The notes: a model not told the origin generated them from the sequence alone. DNA of 64,000 nucleotides from Rhizobium sp. Leaf306 (GCF_001423425.1 NZ_LMNX01000002.1:1112854-1176853); one strand, 5' to 3'. Positions 18,089-27,315 are shown, counted from the first letter of the stretch. Numbers and translations: made by a program.

Positions 18089-18214
18089 GCCTTTTAAGCC
18101 TGGCGGACCTCGCGTTCACATCCCAAAGCCATGACTTTGTTAGATAATCGCAACACCAGTTATGCCGGTAAATTGCTGCGGCGCAATAGAGGATCTCGCG
18201 GGACCCACGAACAA

Positions 18215-18535
18215 TCAGGCAGAGCGCGAAACGGCGCCATCCGAGAACAGCGAGGCGCCGTTCTGATCAATGATCTGCTGTGCCTTGCGAACGGCATATT
18301 CGGATGCGTCCTCCGCAGAGGTGAACATGTCTGCCCGCACGAAAGTGCGGACGAGTGTTTCGCCAGCGACATCTTTTTCGATGCGGCCGGCAAGCCGGAA
18401 CTGGCTGCCTTCCTTGATCGGTGCAGGATAGATGCGGCATTCGGCATGCATCTGCGGCTCGGCTTCCCGTGCGGGCGCGGTTTCGGATTTCGGGCCGGAA
18501 AACATCGAAAGAAGAGAGGAAAGAAACGAAGCCAT
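18215..18535 (-). CDS. HlyU family protein
   Basis: 106 residues. After a short hydrophobic N-terminus (MASFLSSLLSMFSG) and a linker, the HlyU domain appears as PAPIKEGSQFRLAGRIEKDV and VRADMFTSAEDASEYAVRKA. HlyU was named as an activator of hemolysin in Vibrio, but most alphaproteobacterial members are uncharacterised and do not carry a DNA-binding helix I can see. No strong ribosome site. Confidence 0.8.
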   Translation of the reverse strand: MASFLSSLLSMFSGPKSETAPAREAEPQMHAECRIYPAPIKEGSQFRLAGRIEKDVAGETLVRTFVRADMFTSAEDASEYAVRKAQQIIDQNGASLFSDGAVSRSA

Positions 18536-18603
18536 GGATGAGTGCTACCCTTTGCTCGGCACCGGCGGAATCCGAAGACCATTCCGGTGCGATTTCGACA
18601 AAA

Positions 18604-19863
18604 TCAGATGATCAGGTTGGCAAGGATCTCGTTTTCGGTGATGTCCTCGTAACCAAGCCCCGCCGCCTCGAAGCGCTCGTGCAGACCGGCAAAGTTTCCG
18701 GACGCGGTCGTTTCAATACCGATGAGGATCGAGCCAAAGTTGCGGGCCGACTTCTTCAGGTATTCGAAACGCGCGATATCGTCTTCCGGACCGAGCAGGT
18801 TAAGAAAGTCTCGCAGGGCGCCCGGACGCTGCGGAAGGCGCAGGATGAAGTATTTCTTCAACCCCGCATAGCGCATCGCCCGTTCCTTGACGTCCGGAAG
18901 GCGTTCGAAATCGAAGTTGCCGCCGGAAACGATGCAGACTACCCGCTTTCCGGCCAGCTTCTCGCGGCCGAGCATCTCGAGCGCGGTGATCGACAGAGCA
19001 CCGGCGGGCTCCAGCACAAAGCCTTCGAGGTTGAGCATCTCCGTGAGCGTCACGCAGATCGCGTTTTCGGGAACGAGCAGAACCTGATCGGGAGAAAATC
19101 CCTTCAGCATCTCGAAATTCAGTTCGCCGATCCGCGCAACCGCAGCGCCATCCACGAAGTTGTCGACCTTCGGAAGTGTGACGAGCGACCCGGTCTGGAG
19201 GCTGGTCTTCAGGCTTGGAGCACCTGTCGGCTCGGTGAAAATAAAGTTTTCCTTCGCCACCACGTCGGAAAGATAGCCGCTCAGTCCTGACGCAAGCCCA
19301 CCACCGCCGACCGGCATGATGACGAGATCAGGCGTTGCGCCTTCCGGCAGTTGCTCGAGGATTTCGGCAGCGACTGTCGCCTGCCCCTCGATGATATGAG
19401 CCGCATCGAACGGTGGCACCATCATGCCACCGGTCTCCTCCACATGGGCGCGTGCCGCGGCATAGCACTGGTCAAAGATGTCGCCGACGAGCTTGATGGT
19501 GATGTACTGGCCGCCGAAGATCCGCGTCTTGTCGATCTTCTGCTGCGGCGTCGTTACCGGCATGAAGACGACGCCCGGCACTTCGAAATGCCGGCACACG
19601 AAGGCAAATCCCTGCGCGTGATTGCCGGCCGAGGCACAGACGAAGGTGCGATCCTTTGCCCCGTCGGCGATCGCCTTGCGAAGAAAGTTGAAGGCGCCGC
19701 GGATTTTGTAGGAGCGGACCGGAGACAGGTCCTCGCGCTTCAGCCAGATCTCTGCGCCGTATTTACGGCTCAAATGTTCGTTGAGCTGAAGCGGCGTCTC
19801 CGGAAAGATCGTCCGCATTGCGGCTTTTGCTTCGTCGACACCGAGCTTCGTCACGCTAAACAT
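18604..19863 (-). CDS. ilvA: Threonine ammonia-lyase
   Basis: 419 residues of the fold-type II PLP family. KREDLSPVRSYKIRGAFNFL holds the PLP lysine near residue 53, CASAGNHAQGFA is the asparagine loop, and PVGGGGLASGLSGYL binds the phosphate. A C-terminal ACT-like regulatory domain (AGLKKYFILRLPQRPGALRD) is present, so allosteric control by isoleucine or valine is likely. It deaminates threonine to 2-oxobutanoate, the first step to isoleucine; ilvD for the same pathway lies 20 kb away. Confidence 0.92.
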   Translation of the reverse strand: MFSVTKLGVDEAKAAMRTIFPETPLQLNEHLSRKYGAEIWLKREDLSPVRSYKIRGAFNFLRKAIADGAKDRTFVCASAGNHAQGFAFVCRHFEVPGVVFMPVTTPQQKIDKTRIFGGQYITIKLVGDIFDQCYAAARAHVEETGGMMVPPFDAAHIIEGQATVAAEILEQLPEGATPDLVIMPVGGGGLASGLSGYLSDVVAKENFIFTEPTGAPSLKTSLQTGSLVTLPKVDNFVDGAAVARIGELNFEMLKGFSPDQVLLVPENAICVTLTEMLNLEGFVLEPAGALSITALEMLGREKLAGKRVVCIVSGGNFDFERLPDVKERAMRYAGLKKYFILRLPQRPGALRDFLNLLGPEDDIARFEYLKKSARNFGSILIGIETTASGNFAGLHERFEAAGLGYEDITENEILANLII

Positions 19864-20013
19864 CCCAATTCTTCACGATTTCATCCGCTATGCCACACGT
19901 GCCGTAACAAGACCAAGGCCGTTTTGCAGACTTTCCGTTCTGTGCGCGTTTTTGGGAACAAAAACATCGATGCCCCAGAATCTTCGGGTAATGGCGACGC
20001 GCTCTGCGCGGCA

Positions 20014-20913
20014 CTATTGATGCAGGAGTTTGCCGATGAACCGGGTCGCTTCCGGCAGACCCGAGCGCCAATAGGTCCAGTCGTGGCCACCTTCACGCGC
20101 CATGAAACGGTGCGGCACGCCGAGCTTCTGCAGCTTGACCGTCAGTTCCGCATTGCCCACGAAGAAGCTGTCGGACGATCCGCAATCGATGAACAGTTCC
20201 GTTTTGCGGATTGCGTCTGGAGGCGTCTTGTCGACGAGATCGAGAACGCTGTTGGCGTAGTAAGGCTGGTTCAGCCGATCCGTGCCACTCAACCCCTCAC
20301 CCCATGCCTTGCCGTACCGACGGTCATAGCCTGCCTGATCCATCGCTACAATCTGCTGATCGGTTCTGAACGCAGCACTCAGCGCTGCAGCACCGGCAAA
20401 CAGATCCGGATATTTCAGCGCGTAGGCCATGGCTGCATAACCACCCATGGAGAGGCCCAGAATACCGCGCGACTTCTTGCCTGCGATCACCGGGAACGAG
20501 CCCTCAACGTGCGGAATGAATTCCTTCACGAACATATCCTGCCACAGATATTTTCCGTCGGCATCGTTCATATAATAGGTGTTGAACTTGTTTTCCTCGT
20601 CCCGCCGACCCTCAGGCGTCACGGCAATGAAGGGCGGTACTTCGCCGCTTTCGATCAGTTTGTCGAAGATCAGGTTGGCGTTCCCATACCGGTACCAGTC
20701 CTGATTCTTTCCATCGCCACCACCGTGCATCAGATAGATGACCGGGTATCGCCGTTCGTCGGATCCGTAGCCTGGAGGAAGATAGAGCGTAAACTCGACA
20801 TTCTTGCCAAGGATCCGGCTCGCCATCACCTGGCCTTCCTTTACGACGCCAGCCGCGAATGCATTCGCGCTGACGAATAGACCGGCCACAACGATCAAAA
20901 TTGCCCTGAGCAT
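20014..20913 (-). CDS. Exported alpha/beta-hydrolase, esterase D/feruloyl esterase family
   Basis: 299 residues with a Sec signal peptide (MLRAILIVVAGLFVSANAFA). The hydrolase fold is shown by YPVIYLMHGGGDG, the nucleophile elbow GLSMGGYAAM (Ser about 155), an acid in FIDCGSSDSFF near 240 and the histidine in EGGHDWTYWRSGL near 280. It probably cleaves an ester in the periplasm or outside; the natural substrate is not evident. It stands alone, with a tRNA upstream. Confidence 0.85.
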   Translation of the reverse strand: MLRAILIVVAGLFVSANAFAAGVVKEGQVMASRILGKNVEFTLYLPPGYGSDERRYPVIYLMHGGGDGKNQDWYRYGNANLIFDKLIESGEVPPFIAVTPEGRRDEENKFNTYYMNDADGKYLWQDMFVKEFIPHVEGSFPVIAGKKSRGILGLSMGGYAAMAYALKYPDLFAGAAALSAAFRTDQQIVAMDQAGYDRRYGKAWGEGLSGTDRLNQPYYANSVLDLVDKTPPDAIRKTELFIDCGSSDSFFVGNAELTVKLQKLGVPHRFMAREGGHDWTYWRSGLPEATRFIGKLLHQ

Positions 20914-20987
20914 ACGTTTTTCTCCTACCGCTCCTGATGGAAGTAGAGGGCAAGGAGATCAATTCAATTTGGAAAGGTTAAGAATGA

Positions 20988-21073
20988 TGGTGCGGACGAC
21001 GGGGGTCGAACCCGTAAGACCTGAGGTCGGCAGATTTTAAGTCTGCTGCGTCTACCAATTTCGCCACGTCCGC
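20988..21073 (-). tRNA. tRNA-Leu (TAA)
   Basis: 86 bases. Acceptor stem GCGGACG/CGTCCGC, D-loop with GGTAGACGC, anticodon stem-loop CAGACTTAAAATCTG giving anticodon TAA, an extended class II variable arm, T-arm GGG-TTCGAC-CCC, discriminator A and encoded CCA. Confidence 0.95.
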
Positions 21074-21144
21074 CTGGTTTCCTGTTTCGTGAAGTTCGCC
21101 TTCGACGTCAAGGACGGAAATTGCAGGCGGCAGCAGGTGCGCAA

Positions 21145-21178
21145 CAAAAAAGCGCGGAGCCGAGGCCCCGCGCTTTTT
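21145..21178 (-). terminator. Intrinsic terminator of wrbA
   Basis: AAAAAGCGCGG and CCGCGCTTTTT form an 11-bp stem with an 8-10 base loop, followed by a T-run on the minus strand, about 18 bases after the wrbA stop. Confidence 0.8.
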
Positions 21179-21195
21179 CACTTGAAGTGGGCAGA

Positions 21196-21795
21196 TCAGG
21201 CGCTGAGCTTGGCTGCAGTCTTTGCAACATGGGCGCCCTGGAAGCGTGCGCCTTCGAGTTCAATCTCGGAAGGCTGGCGCGAGCCGTCGCCGTTGGTAAT
21301 GGTCGTGGCGCCGTAAGGGGAGCCACCCATGACTTCTTCCGTGCCCATCTGGCCCTGGAAGGAGTAAGGCAGACCAACCACGGCCATGCCCTGGTGAAGG
21401 AAGGTCGGGATGAAGCCGAGAATCGTCGATTCCTGGCCGCCATGCTGGGTGGCCGACGAGGTGAACACGGAGCCGACCTTGCCGATCAGCTTGCCGGCGA
21501 ACCACAGGCCACCGGTCTGATCCCAGAAATTGCGCATCTGCGAGGCAACCGAACCGTAGCGGGTCCCGGCACCGACGATGATCGCATCGTATTCAGCGAG
21601 CTCGTCCGGTGTGGCGATCGGAGCCTTCTGATCAAGCTTGAAGTGCGATGCCTTGGCTACCTCTTCAGGAACCAGTTCCGGAACGCGCTTGACGGTCACT
21701 TCGGCACCGGCCGAGCGAGCGCCTTCGGCGACAGCATACGCCATCGTCTCGATATGGCCGTACGAGGAATAGTAGAGAACCAGTACTTTTGTCAT
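21196..21795 (-). CDS. wrbA: NAD(P)H:quinone oxidoreductase WrbA
   Basis: 199 residues of the flavodoxin-like WrbA family. [20 protein letters not shown] binds FMN phosphate at the N-terminus, and [20 protein letters not shown] plus [20 protein letters not shown] are family signatures. It reduces quinones by two electrons, avoiding semiquinone radicals. The ATG at 21793-21795 follows AAAGGA; an in-frame ATG 57 bases upstream would add an unconserved tail. Confidence 0.93.
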   Translation of the reverse strand: MTKVLVLYYSSYGHIETMAYAVAEGARSAGAEVTVKRVPELVPEEVAKASHFKLDQKAPIATPDELAEYDAIIVGAGTRYGSVASQMRNFWDQTGGLWFAGKLIGKVGSVFTSSATQHGGQESTILGFIPTFLHQGMAVVGLPYSFQGQMGTEEVMGGSPYGATTITNGDGSRQPSEIELEGARFQGAHVAKTAAKLSA

Positions 21796-22079
21796 TGTTT
21801 TCAATTCCTTTGCAGGTGCTGGAATGATGATCGCAAGGCGGCAACGGACCACGTCACGATCATGGCAAGCAGGACGCTTTCCGATAACAGGCCTTGAGGC
21901 TTAGCTAGCGCAGTGTCACAGCACCGGCCAGAGGGCGATCTCTGCACGGACTGTCCACAATTGCTGAACGCGATCGAATGTTTGTCGTTTTATTCGCACG
22001 TCAGTTTTTGGATTGAACGATTGCAATCGTTTCCCGGCGCGCGCTAACGTTCCCGTGCAATGAGAAAGCGAGCGCCTCC

Positions 22080-22868
22080 ATGTCCGATACCCTGTCATCC
22101 TCACCTACCCTCGTCAGCGCGGCGATGCTCGCCATCGGCGACGAGCTTCTTTCCGGCCGGACCAAGGACAAGAATATCGGCCACCTCGCCGACCTGCTGA
22201 CGCTTTCAGGCATCGACCTGAAGGAAGTGCGCATCGTTGCCGACGAAGAAGACGCGATCGTTGAGGCTCTGAACGCTTTGCGTGCCCGCTACGATTACGT
22301 CTTCACATCCGGCGGCATCGGCCCGACCCATGACGACATCACAGCGGATGCAGTCTCAAAAGCATTCGAAGTGCCCTGCATTCACGACCCGGAAGCGATG
22401 CGGTTGCTCGCCGAGATGTACAAGCGCCGCGAAATGGAATTCACCGAGGCCCGCCAACGCATGGCGCGGATGCCGGAGGGTGCCACGCATATTGCCAATC
22501 CGGTTTCGACGGCACCCGGCTTCGTCATCGGCAATGTCCACGTGATGGCCGGTGTACCGCAAGTGTTCCAGGCGATGATGGACAATGTTCTGCCGACCCT
22601 CAAATCGGGCTCGAAAGTGCTGTCGCGGGCAATTGCCTGCCCTTATGGCGAGGGCGATATCGGGACCCCGCTTGCGGCTGTGCAGAAGGCGCATCCGGAG
22701 ACCAGCATCGGCTCTTATCCAAAATACGATGGCAAGCGCTTCTCAACCGAGCTGGTGGTCCGCGCCCGCGATCCGCAGGTTCTGAACGCGGCCGCGCAGG
22801 CTGTCGCGGACATGATTGCCGATATCGACGGCACCCGGATTGCGGACAACCCGACGGCGGACGCCTGA
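22080..22868 (+). CDS. CinA-type molybdopterin-binding domain protein
   Basis: 262 residues corresponding to the N-terminal half of CinA (COG1058). LAIGDELLSGRTKDKNIGHL begins the MoaB/MogA-like fold, and TSGGIGPTHDDITADAV is the pyrophosphatase/molybdopterin-type active loop. The C-terminal nicotinamide-mononucleotide deamidase half is absent, as in many alphaproteobacteria where it is a separate gene. Likely a NAD-related or nucleotide hydrolase in the cytosol. Confidence 0.87.
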   Translation: MSDTLSSSPTLVSAAMLAIGDELLSGRTKDKNIGHLADLLTLSGIDLKEVRIVADEEDAIVEALNALRARYDYVFTSGGIGPTHDDITADAVSKAFEVPCIHDPEAMRLLAEMYKRREMEFTEARQRMARMPEGATHIANPVSTAPGFVIGNVHVMAGVPQVFQAMMDNVLPTLKSGSKVLSRAIACPYGEGDIGTPLAAVQKAHPETSIGSYPKYDGKRFSTELVVRARDPQVLNAAAQAVADMIADIDGTRIADNPTADA

Positions 22869-22988
22869 GAGAGACCTGCGCGAGCTGGCCTTCCCCAAGT
22901 CGATCGACCAAGGCCGATCTGGGCATCAAGTAACAATTAGAGACCGGCTTTCGGCTCCCCGGCGCCGGTCAACAAGGGAGATGACGCC

Positions 22989-23828
22989 ATGGCTTACAAA
23001 ACCATTCTTGCTGTCCTCGACATTCCGCAGAACGCCCGGCAAATGGCGGATTTTGGCGCGGCCCTGGCTGAAACGTTTTCCGCCCACCTGATTGGCGTGC
23101 ATGCCGAGACGCTTGCCGCCGTGCCGTTGATTGCGCCAATGGAGATCCCCGATCCCGCAGCGGTCCAGGTCCTGCAGGAGGTTGCCCAGAAGGAAACGGC
23201 CATGGTCGCCGACATCTTCAACACGGTGTCCACGCGTGAGGGACTGTCGCGCGAATGGCGCAGTTTCGTCTCCTCTGCCGGATATGGCGCGAGTTCGGTG
23301 ATGGAGACTGCCCGGACCGCGGACCTCATCATTGCAAGCCAGAGCGACCCTTCGCATTCGGATCACCGGGCCGATCTCGAAACCTTCCTGTTCGAGAGCG
23401 GTCGCCCGATGTTGCTCGTTCCACACCGGATGACCGCCTTCAAGCCGATCGAGCGTGTTCTGATCGGTTGGAACGGTTCCAAGGAAGCGGCCCGCGCGAC
23501 CTTCGACGCCCTGCCCTTTCTCAAGACCGCCGCAAGTGTGGAAGTGCTCGTCGTCGACCCGCCGGAGCGCGGCGACCAGACGGCCGAGTTTGCGGGAACC
23601 GAGATTGCCACAAGTCTTGCGCGACATGGCGTCAACGTCACTGTCACCACGCGGATCGGTAGCCGCGAGACGCCAGCCAAGGCCATCGAAAACCGGCTTT
23701 TGGACGACAGTATCGATCTGCTGGTCATGGGTGGCTACGGCCATTCCCGCTGGTGGGAAATGCTGTTCGGAGGGACGACACGCAGCGTTCTGGATTCAAT
23801 GACCGCGCTGACGCTTCTGTCGCGATGA
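22989..23828 (+). CDS. Universal stress protein (tandem UspA domains)
   Basis: 279 residues. The first Usp domain (residues 1-140) has lost the nucleotide motif. The second (from about 152, [20 protein letters not shown]) keeps the ATP-binding signature G-x2-G-x9-G-T as [16 protein letters not shown] near residue 247. These cytosolic proteins help survival under stress or stationary phase. GGGAG precedes the ATG. Confidence 0.9.
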   Translation: MAYKTILAVLDIPQNARQMADFGAALAETFSAHLIGVHAETLAAVPLIAPMEIPDPAAVQVLQEVAQKETAMVADIFNTVSTREGLSREWRSFVSSAGYGASSVMETARTADLIIASQSDPSHSDHRADLETFLFESGRPMLLVPHRMTAFKPIERVLIGWNGSKEAARATFDALPFLKTAASVEVLVVDPPERGDQTAEFAGTEIATSLARHGVNVTVTTRIGSRETPAKAIENRLLDDSIDLLVMGGYGHSRWWEMLFGGTTRSVLDSMTALTLLSR

Positions 23829-23922
23829 AGGGTCGGACCGAAGTCGTCCTACCCACCTTGCCAGAAACATCCGTTTCCCGCTATTAGCGAGAGCCAAAGC
23901 AGATCTAAGCCAAGGCTCTCCA

Positions 23923-24420
23923 ATGTCTCTTCCCGAAAAAGCTTTCCCCGTCTCCTGGGACCAGTTCCACCGTGATGCGCGCGCGCTGGCGTGGCGTCTC
24001 GCCGGTTTGGGTCAGGATTTCAGAGCCATCGTCTGCATCACGCGCGGCGGCCTTGTGCCGGCGGCGATTATTTCGCGCGAGCTGAACATCCGCCTGATCG
24101 AGACCGTCTGCATCGCGTCCTACCACGACTACGTCAACCAGGGCGAGATGAACCTTCTGAAAGGGATTTCGCCCGAGCTCTGCGAAGACGGTGGGCTTGG
24201 CATCCTCGTGATCGACGACCTGACCGACACCGGCAAGACAGCCTCCGAGGTGCGTGCCATGCTGCCAAAGGCGCATTTCGGCTGCGTCTATGCAAAGCCG
24301 TCGGGCGTGCCGATGATCGATACGTTCGTGACCGAGGTCAGCCAGGATACGTGGATCTATTTCCCCTGGGATATGGGCTTCACCTACCAGGAGCCGATCG
24401 CCAAGGGCCACAAGGGCTGA
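23923..24420 (+). CDS. gpt: Xanthine phosphoribosyltransferase
   Basis: 165 residues. The PRPP-binding loop is [16 protein letters not shown] near residue 105, and the N-terminal [20 protein letters not shown] and [11 protein letters not shown] match XGPRT. It salvages xanthine and guanine with PRPP to make nucleotides. It ends 60 bases before the convergent protease gene. Confidence 0.9.
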   Translation: MSLPEKAFPVSWDQFHRDARALAWRLAGLGQDFRAIVCITRGGLVPAAIISRELNIRLIETVCIASYHDYVNQGEMNLLKGISPELCEDGGLGILVIDDLTDTGKTASEVRAMLPKAHFGCVYAKPSGVPMIDTFVTEVSQDTWIYFPWDMGFTYQEPIAKGHKG

Positions 24421-24436
24421 ACTGCCATACGACATC

Positions 24437-24466
24437 CAGACCGGCCCACCCGTGCCGGTCTGTCTT
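24437..24466 (+). terminator. Hairpin after gpt, likely terminator
   Basis: CAGACCGGC (24437-24445) pairs perfectly with GCCGGTCTG (24454-24462), then TCTT. The short T-tail makes it a moderate terminator for gpt; it also separates gpt from the convergent protease gene. Confidence 0.5.
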
Positions 24467-24479
24467 CGCGCAACCGGTT

Positions 24480-26120
24480 TCAGACGATCAGGAAATCCTG
24501 ATAGCTCAGCGCCAGGCTCTTATCGAGATGCGCGATCATGATCGAGCCGCCGGACTTGCTGCCGTTGGCATCGTAGAACAGATTTCCGGTATCGGTTTCG
24601 TAGACCAGAAAATCGTTGCTGTCCTTCGCCGTTGGCGACGTGCTTTTCAGGAAATTGCCGCTGGAAATCGCTCCGTTCTTGGTGAAGGCGGTAAAGATCG
24701 CGTTCTCCAGATGGATCAGATCGTCCACGACCGAGAAGTCGGTGATCGTATCGACATTCGTTGAGCTGTTCAGCGCCGAACTGAAGACGAACGTGTCCTT
24801 GCCGCTGCCACCGGTCAGGGTATCGTTTCCGGTACCACCGATCAGCTTGTCGTTGCCGCCGTTGCCGATCAGCTTGTCTTGTCCAGCCCGACCTTCGAGG
24901 ATGTTGGCGACCGCGTTGCCAACGATGACGTCCACGCCCTTGCCGCCGATCGCGTTCTCGATCACCGTGCCCCGCGACAGCGAGAGATTGCTGATCCCGC
25001 CCGAGACGCTCGAGAATTCCTCGGCATTGAGGTCGATCCGCTGGCTTCCCGACGCCCAGCTGAAATTCAGCGTATCGCTGCCGCCGGTATCGACCAGGTT
25101 CATCGCGACATCGTTGCCGAGGAAGTCGGACTTGAGGTCGTAGGTCGTGTTGCCCGAACTGATCGCCGTGGTCCCGTAGAGGTTGCGGATGGCAAGGACG
25201 TCCACCATCATCGGCGTGATGGAGGTGGTGCCGGAGCCACCGGCCCAGACACTGACCTGATCGTCGAAATAGGACATCACCGTCAGTTGTGAGGAATCGT
25301 TTTCGAACCGATTGTCGATGCCCCAGGTGGCGTTGCCGTCATAGTTGCCCGCATGGCCGAGCCCCAGGGCATGACCGATCTCGTGCACATAGGTGGACAT
25401 CGTGTAGCTGTCTGCGCCCGCGCCATAGTCGGTGATCCAGCTTGCCGCCACATTGACGAAAGACGCCGTGGTGAAACCGCCGATGATCGACGTCGATCCG
25501 CCGTAAGCGCCGCCCTCCTTGTCGTCGAAGGAGATCTGTGCCGAACCGGTCACGAACTTGAACTTGATGCCGGAGGCTTCCGTCCAGGCAGTGAGAGCCC
25601 ACTTGGCCAGCTGCTGGCCCTGGGTGGTCAGCGCACCGATGTTGACGGTCAATGTACCGCCGGCCGCGATATTGAACTTGAAGGGCGTGCCGCCGTCGCT
25701 GGTCCAGAAATCAGTGGTCAACTGCTTGGCGATCGTATCGTAGCTTGCGAATTTCGGGGCGGTAACAACCGTCGTCTTCAGCGCATAGTCGCCTGACCAT
25801 TCGTCGTCGTGACTGCCGACGCGGATATAGTAGGTGCCACTCTTTTCGGCAAAGACGCTGAGCGTCGACTTCTCGAAGTCCGTGTCGAGACTGTTCTCGT
25901 CGATATCAATCGCGATGCCGTCCGCGTCCATGACCTGGAGACCGGCCCAGCCGACCGTCCCCGACATGTCGAACTGATAGGCTTTGCCTGCCGTAAGCGA
26001 GACCTTGATCCAATCGGCATCTCCGGTCGCCAGCGCGCCGGTGAACGTGTCGCCGGCAGCGATCTTGTAGGCCGTGGAACGGCTAGCCGCTGCGTCAGTC
26101 TCTTCCGTGTAAGTCGCCAT
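24480..26120 (-). CDS. Serralysin-type M10 metallopeptidase with RTX repeats
   Basis: 546 residues. An N-terminal beta-sandwich of the prepeptidase/PPC type spans about 15-115 (GDTFTGALATGDADWIKVSL). The catalytic domain holds the zinc motif HEIGHALGLGHAG at 246-258 and the Met-turn VMSYF at 281-285. Glycine-aspartate RTX repeats fill about 392-446 (GGNDKLIGGTGNDTLTGGSG), binding calcium after secretion. There is no signal peptide; the C-terminal end (ALSYQDFLIV) fits type I secretion. No ABC transporter or HlyD gene is close by, so export relies on genes elsewhere. A small exported protein gene lies 30 bases upstream. Confidence 0.92.
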   Translation of the reverse strand: MATYTEETDAAASRSTAYKIAAGDTFTGALATGDADWIKVSLTAGKAYQFDMSGTVGWAGLQVMDADGIAIDIDENSLDTDFEKSTLSVFAEKSGTYYIRVGSHDDEWSGDYALKTTVVTAPKFASYDTIAKQLTTDFWTSDGGTPFKFNIAAGGTLTVNIGALTTQGQQLAKWALTAWTEASGIKFKFVTGSAQISFDDKEGGAYGGSTSIIGGFTTASFVNVAASWITDYGAGADSYTMSTYVHEIGHALGLGHAGNYDGNATWGIDNRFENDSSQLTVMSYFDDQVSVWAGGSGTTSITPMMVDVLAIRNLYGTTAISSGNTTYDLKSDFLGNDVAMNLVDTGGSDTLNFSWASGSQRIDLNAEEFSSVSGGISNLSLSRGTVIENAIGGKGVDVIVGNAVANILEGRAGQDKLIGNGGNDKLIGGTGNDTLTGGSGKDTFVFSSALNSSTNVDTITDFSVVDDLIHLENAIFTAFTKNGAISSGNFLKSTSPTAKDSNDFLVYETDTGNLFYDANGSKSGGSIMIAHLDKSLALSYQDFLIV

Positions 26121-26150
26121 TCAAGTCTCCCCCGGCCTTCCTGTGGCCAT

Positions 26151-26564
26151 TCAAAATCCTGATGCCTCGACAAGCTGCCGGGCAAATGCCTTCAGAATAT
26201 CGTCATTCAAAGCCGCGTCCGAGACGACGGTCGTCACGACCGGTCCGGAACGCCAGCCAGCAGCTCCGTCTGCCTTCCAGCGCAATCTCGCAGACACGCT
26301 GTTTGTGCGAGCGCGCGTTACCTCGAAGACGAACTGTCCATAACCAGGTCCTCGACCCGTCATCTGCTCGACTGTGGAGCGGACAGCATTACAGGCGGAT
26401 CTCGAAACTGCAGTATCCATGGTATGCGCAAATTCGCAACGATACGAAGGTCGTTGCGTCGCATCGGCAAACGCGGGGAGCGAGCCGGAGGTACAGATCA
26501 GCGCGAGCCCGAGTGTGCGAAAGATTGCCTGACGACTATGCCGCGCAACGACGTCGCCGAACAT
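26151..26564 (-). CDS. Small exported protein upstream of the M10 protease
   Basis: 137 residues with a Sec signal (FRTLGLALICTSGSLPAFA, cleaved before DATQ). The mature part contains a cysteine pair (YRCEF and RSACNAV) likely forming a disulfide, and beta-strand-like stretches (YGQFVFEVTRARTNSVSARL). It resembles no protease inhibitor I know by sequence. It shares direction with the metallopeptidase and lies 30 bases ahead, so co-transcription and a role as inhibitor or partner are plausible. The ATG at 26562-26564 has GGGAG six bases ahead; a GTG one codon upstream is an alternative. Confidence 0.65.
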   Translation of the reverse strand: MFGDVVARHSRQAIFRTLGLALICTSGSLPAFADATQRPSYRCEFAHTMDTAVSRSACNAVRSTVEQMTGRGPGYGQFVFEVTRARTNSVSARLRWKADGAAGWRSGPVVTTVVSDAALNDDILKAFARQLVEASGF

Positions 26565-26567
26565 CAC

Positions 26568-26940
26568 GGGCTCCCTCTTTTGAACTCGCTTTTTGCGAAA
26601 CCTACTTGCATCCCGGTTAGATATACGAAAACCGTTTACGGTACATTTGCGGAATACGAGGGATGAGAAATCGGAGCGATGGACTTACCCCTGCAAGACG
26701 TGCCGTTTGGAAACATTTCCGGCTGTCAACAGAGCGAACCGCATTTTCCCAACCTCGAAAATAATCCGAAATTGTCGCCAGTGTCACACAGATGCTTCAG
26801 AGCATAGGCAAAGTCCCTGCTTTACAGGCGTCGCACTGTCGAAGCAGTCCTGATCGCGAACGCCGTCCAATTGCGTGAACTTTGCGCAGTTCGGTACTTG
26901 ACGTCGTAAATCACTGAGATTCCTCAACGTTTTTTCTTCC
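26568..26940. other. Intergenic, upstream of the exported protein gene
   Basis: Contains no supported gene. AT-rich sequence near 26620-26650 (TATATCTAACC on the minus strand) may hold the promoter of the protease unit. The remainder shows no repeat, tRNA or terminator that I can defend. Confidence 0.35.
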
Positions 26941-26943
26941 CCG

Positions 26944-26952
26944 TTATCCACA
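26944..26952 (+). promoter_or_regulatory. DnaA box upstream of nrdJ
   Basis: TTATCCACA, a perfect match to the consensus DnaA box, 417 bases before the nrdJ start. DnaA links ribonucleotide reductase expression to replication in E. coli; whether it does here is untested. A single box does not make an origin. Confidence 0.5.
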
Positions 26953-26959
26953 GCCAAAC

Positions 26960-26975
26960 CTACAATATCTTGTGG
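26960..26975 (+). promoter_or_regulatory. Solitary NrdR-like box
   Basis: CTACAATATCTTGTGG matches 12 of 16 positions of the NrdR consensus ACACTATATCTTGTGT as I know it. No partner lies 31-32 bases away, so it is weaker evidence than the pair at 27202-27249. Confidence 0.35.
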
Positions 26976-27201
26976 TTACGAAACCACTAACAACTACGGC
27001 TTGACGAATCTCCCCTGGAGGTCGACATTGCCTTCAGGTTGCGGCGGCGACTGGACCGGGAGTAACGAGGCCGGTTCTTTTTCGAGTCAAAATGGGTTTC
27101 CTGCAGGTCGTGGCGGTTCTTGAGGATCGCCTGGTGACGGATTTCCATGGCCGCTCGATGGTCTGCTGAAACGGTGCTGGCGCTGGCGGAAAGAAACTGT
27201 T

Positions 27202-27249
27202 AATACTATATTTAGTGTTTGCAGCCACCATCCATCACAAGATACAGAC
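27202..27249 (+). promoter_or_regulatory. Tandem NrdR boxes over the probable nrdJ promoter
   Basis: Box 1 (TACTATATTTAGTGTT, 27203-27218, with the dyad ACTATA/TTTAGT) and box 2 (TCACAAGATACAGACA, 27234-27249) have centres 32 bases apart, the helical-phase spacing typical of NrdR. A possible promoter TTGCAG (27218-27223)-N16-GATACA (27240-27245) is overlapped by both. NrdR represses ribonucleotide reductase genes when dATP is high. Confidence 0.5.
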
Positions 27250-27287
27250 ATGCCATCCATGATGTTTCACTGGGTGATAAAATTTTG

Positions 27288-27315
27288 ACCGGCTGCCCAT
27301 GATGGCGAGCAGCCG
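27288..27315 (+). other. Hairpin in the nrdJ leader
   Basis: CCGGCTGC pairs with GCAGCCGG across a 12-base loop in the 5' untranslated region of nrdJ, about 55 bases before the ATG. There is no T-tail. Role unknown; no cobalamin riboswitch core is visible around it. Confidence 0.4.

Noticed and set aside
20978..21181. Short frame reading DVAKLVDAADLKSADLRSYG
   Set aside because: False translation across tRNA-Leu.
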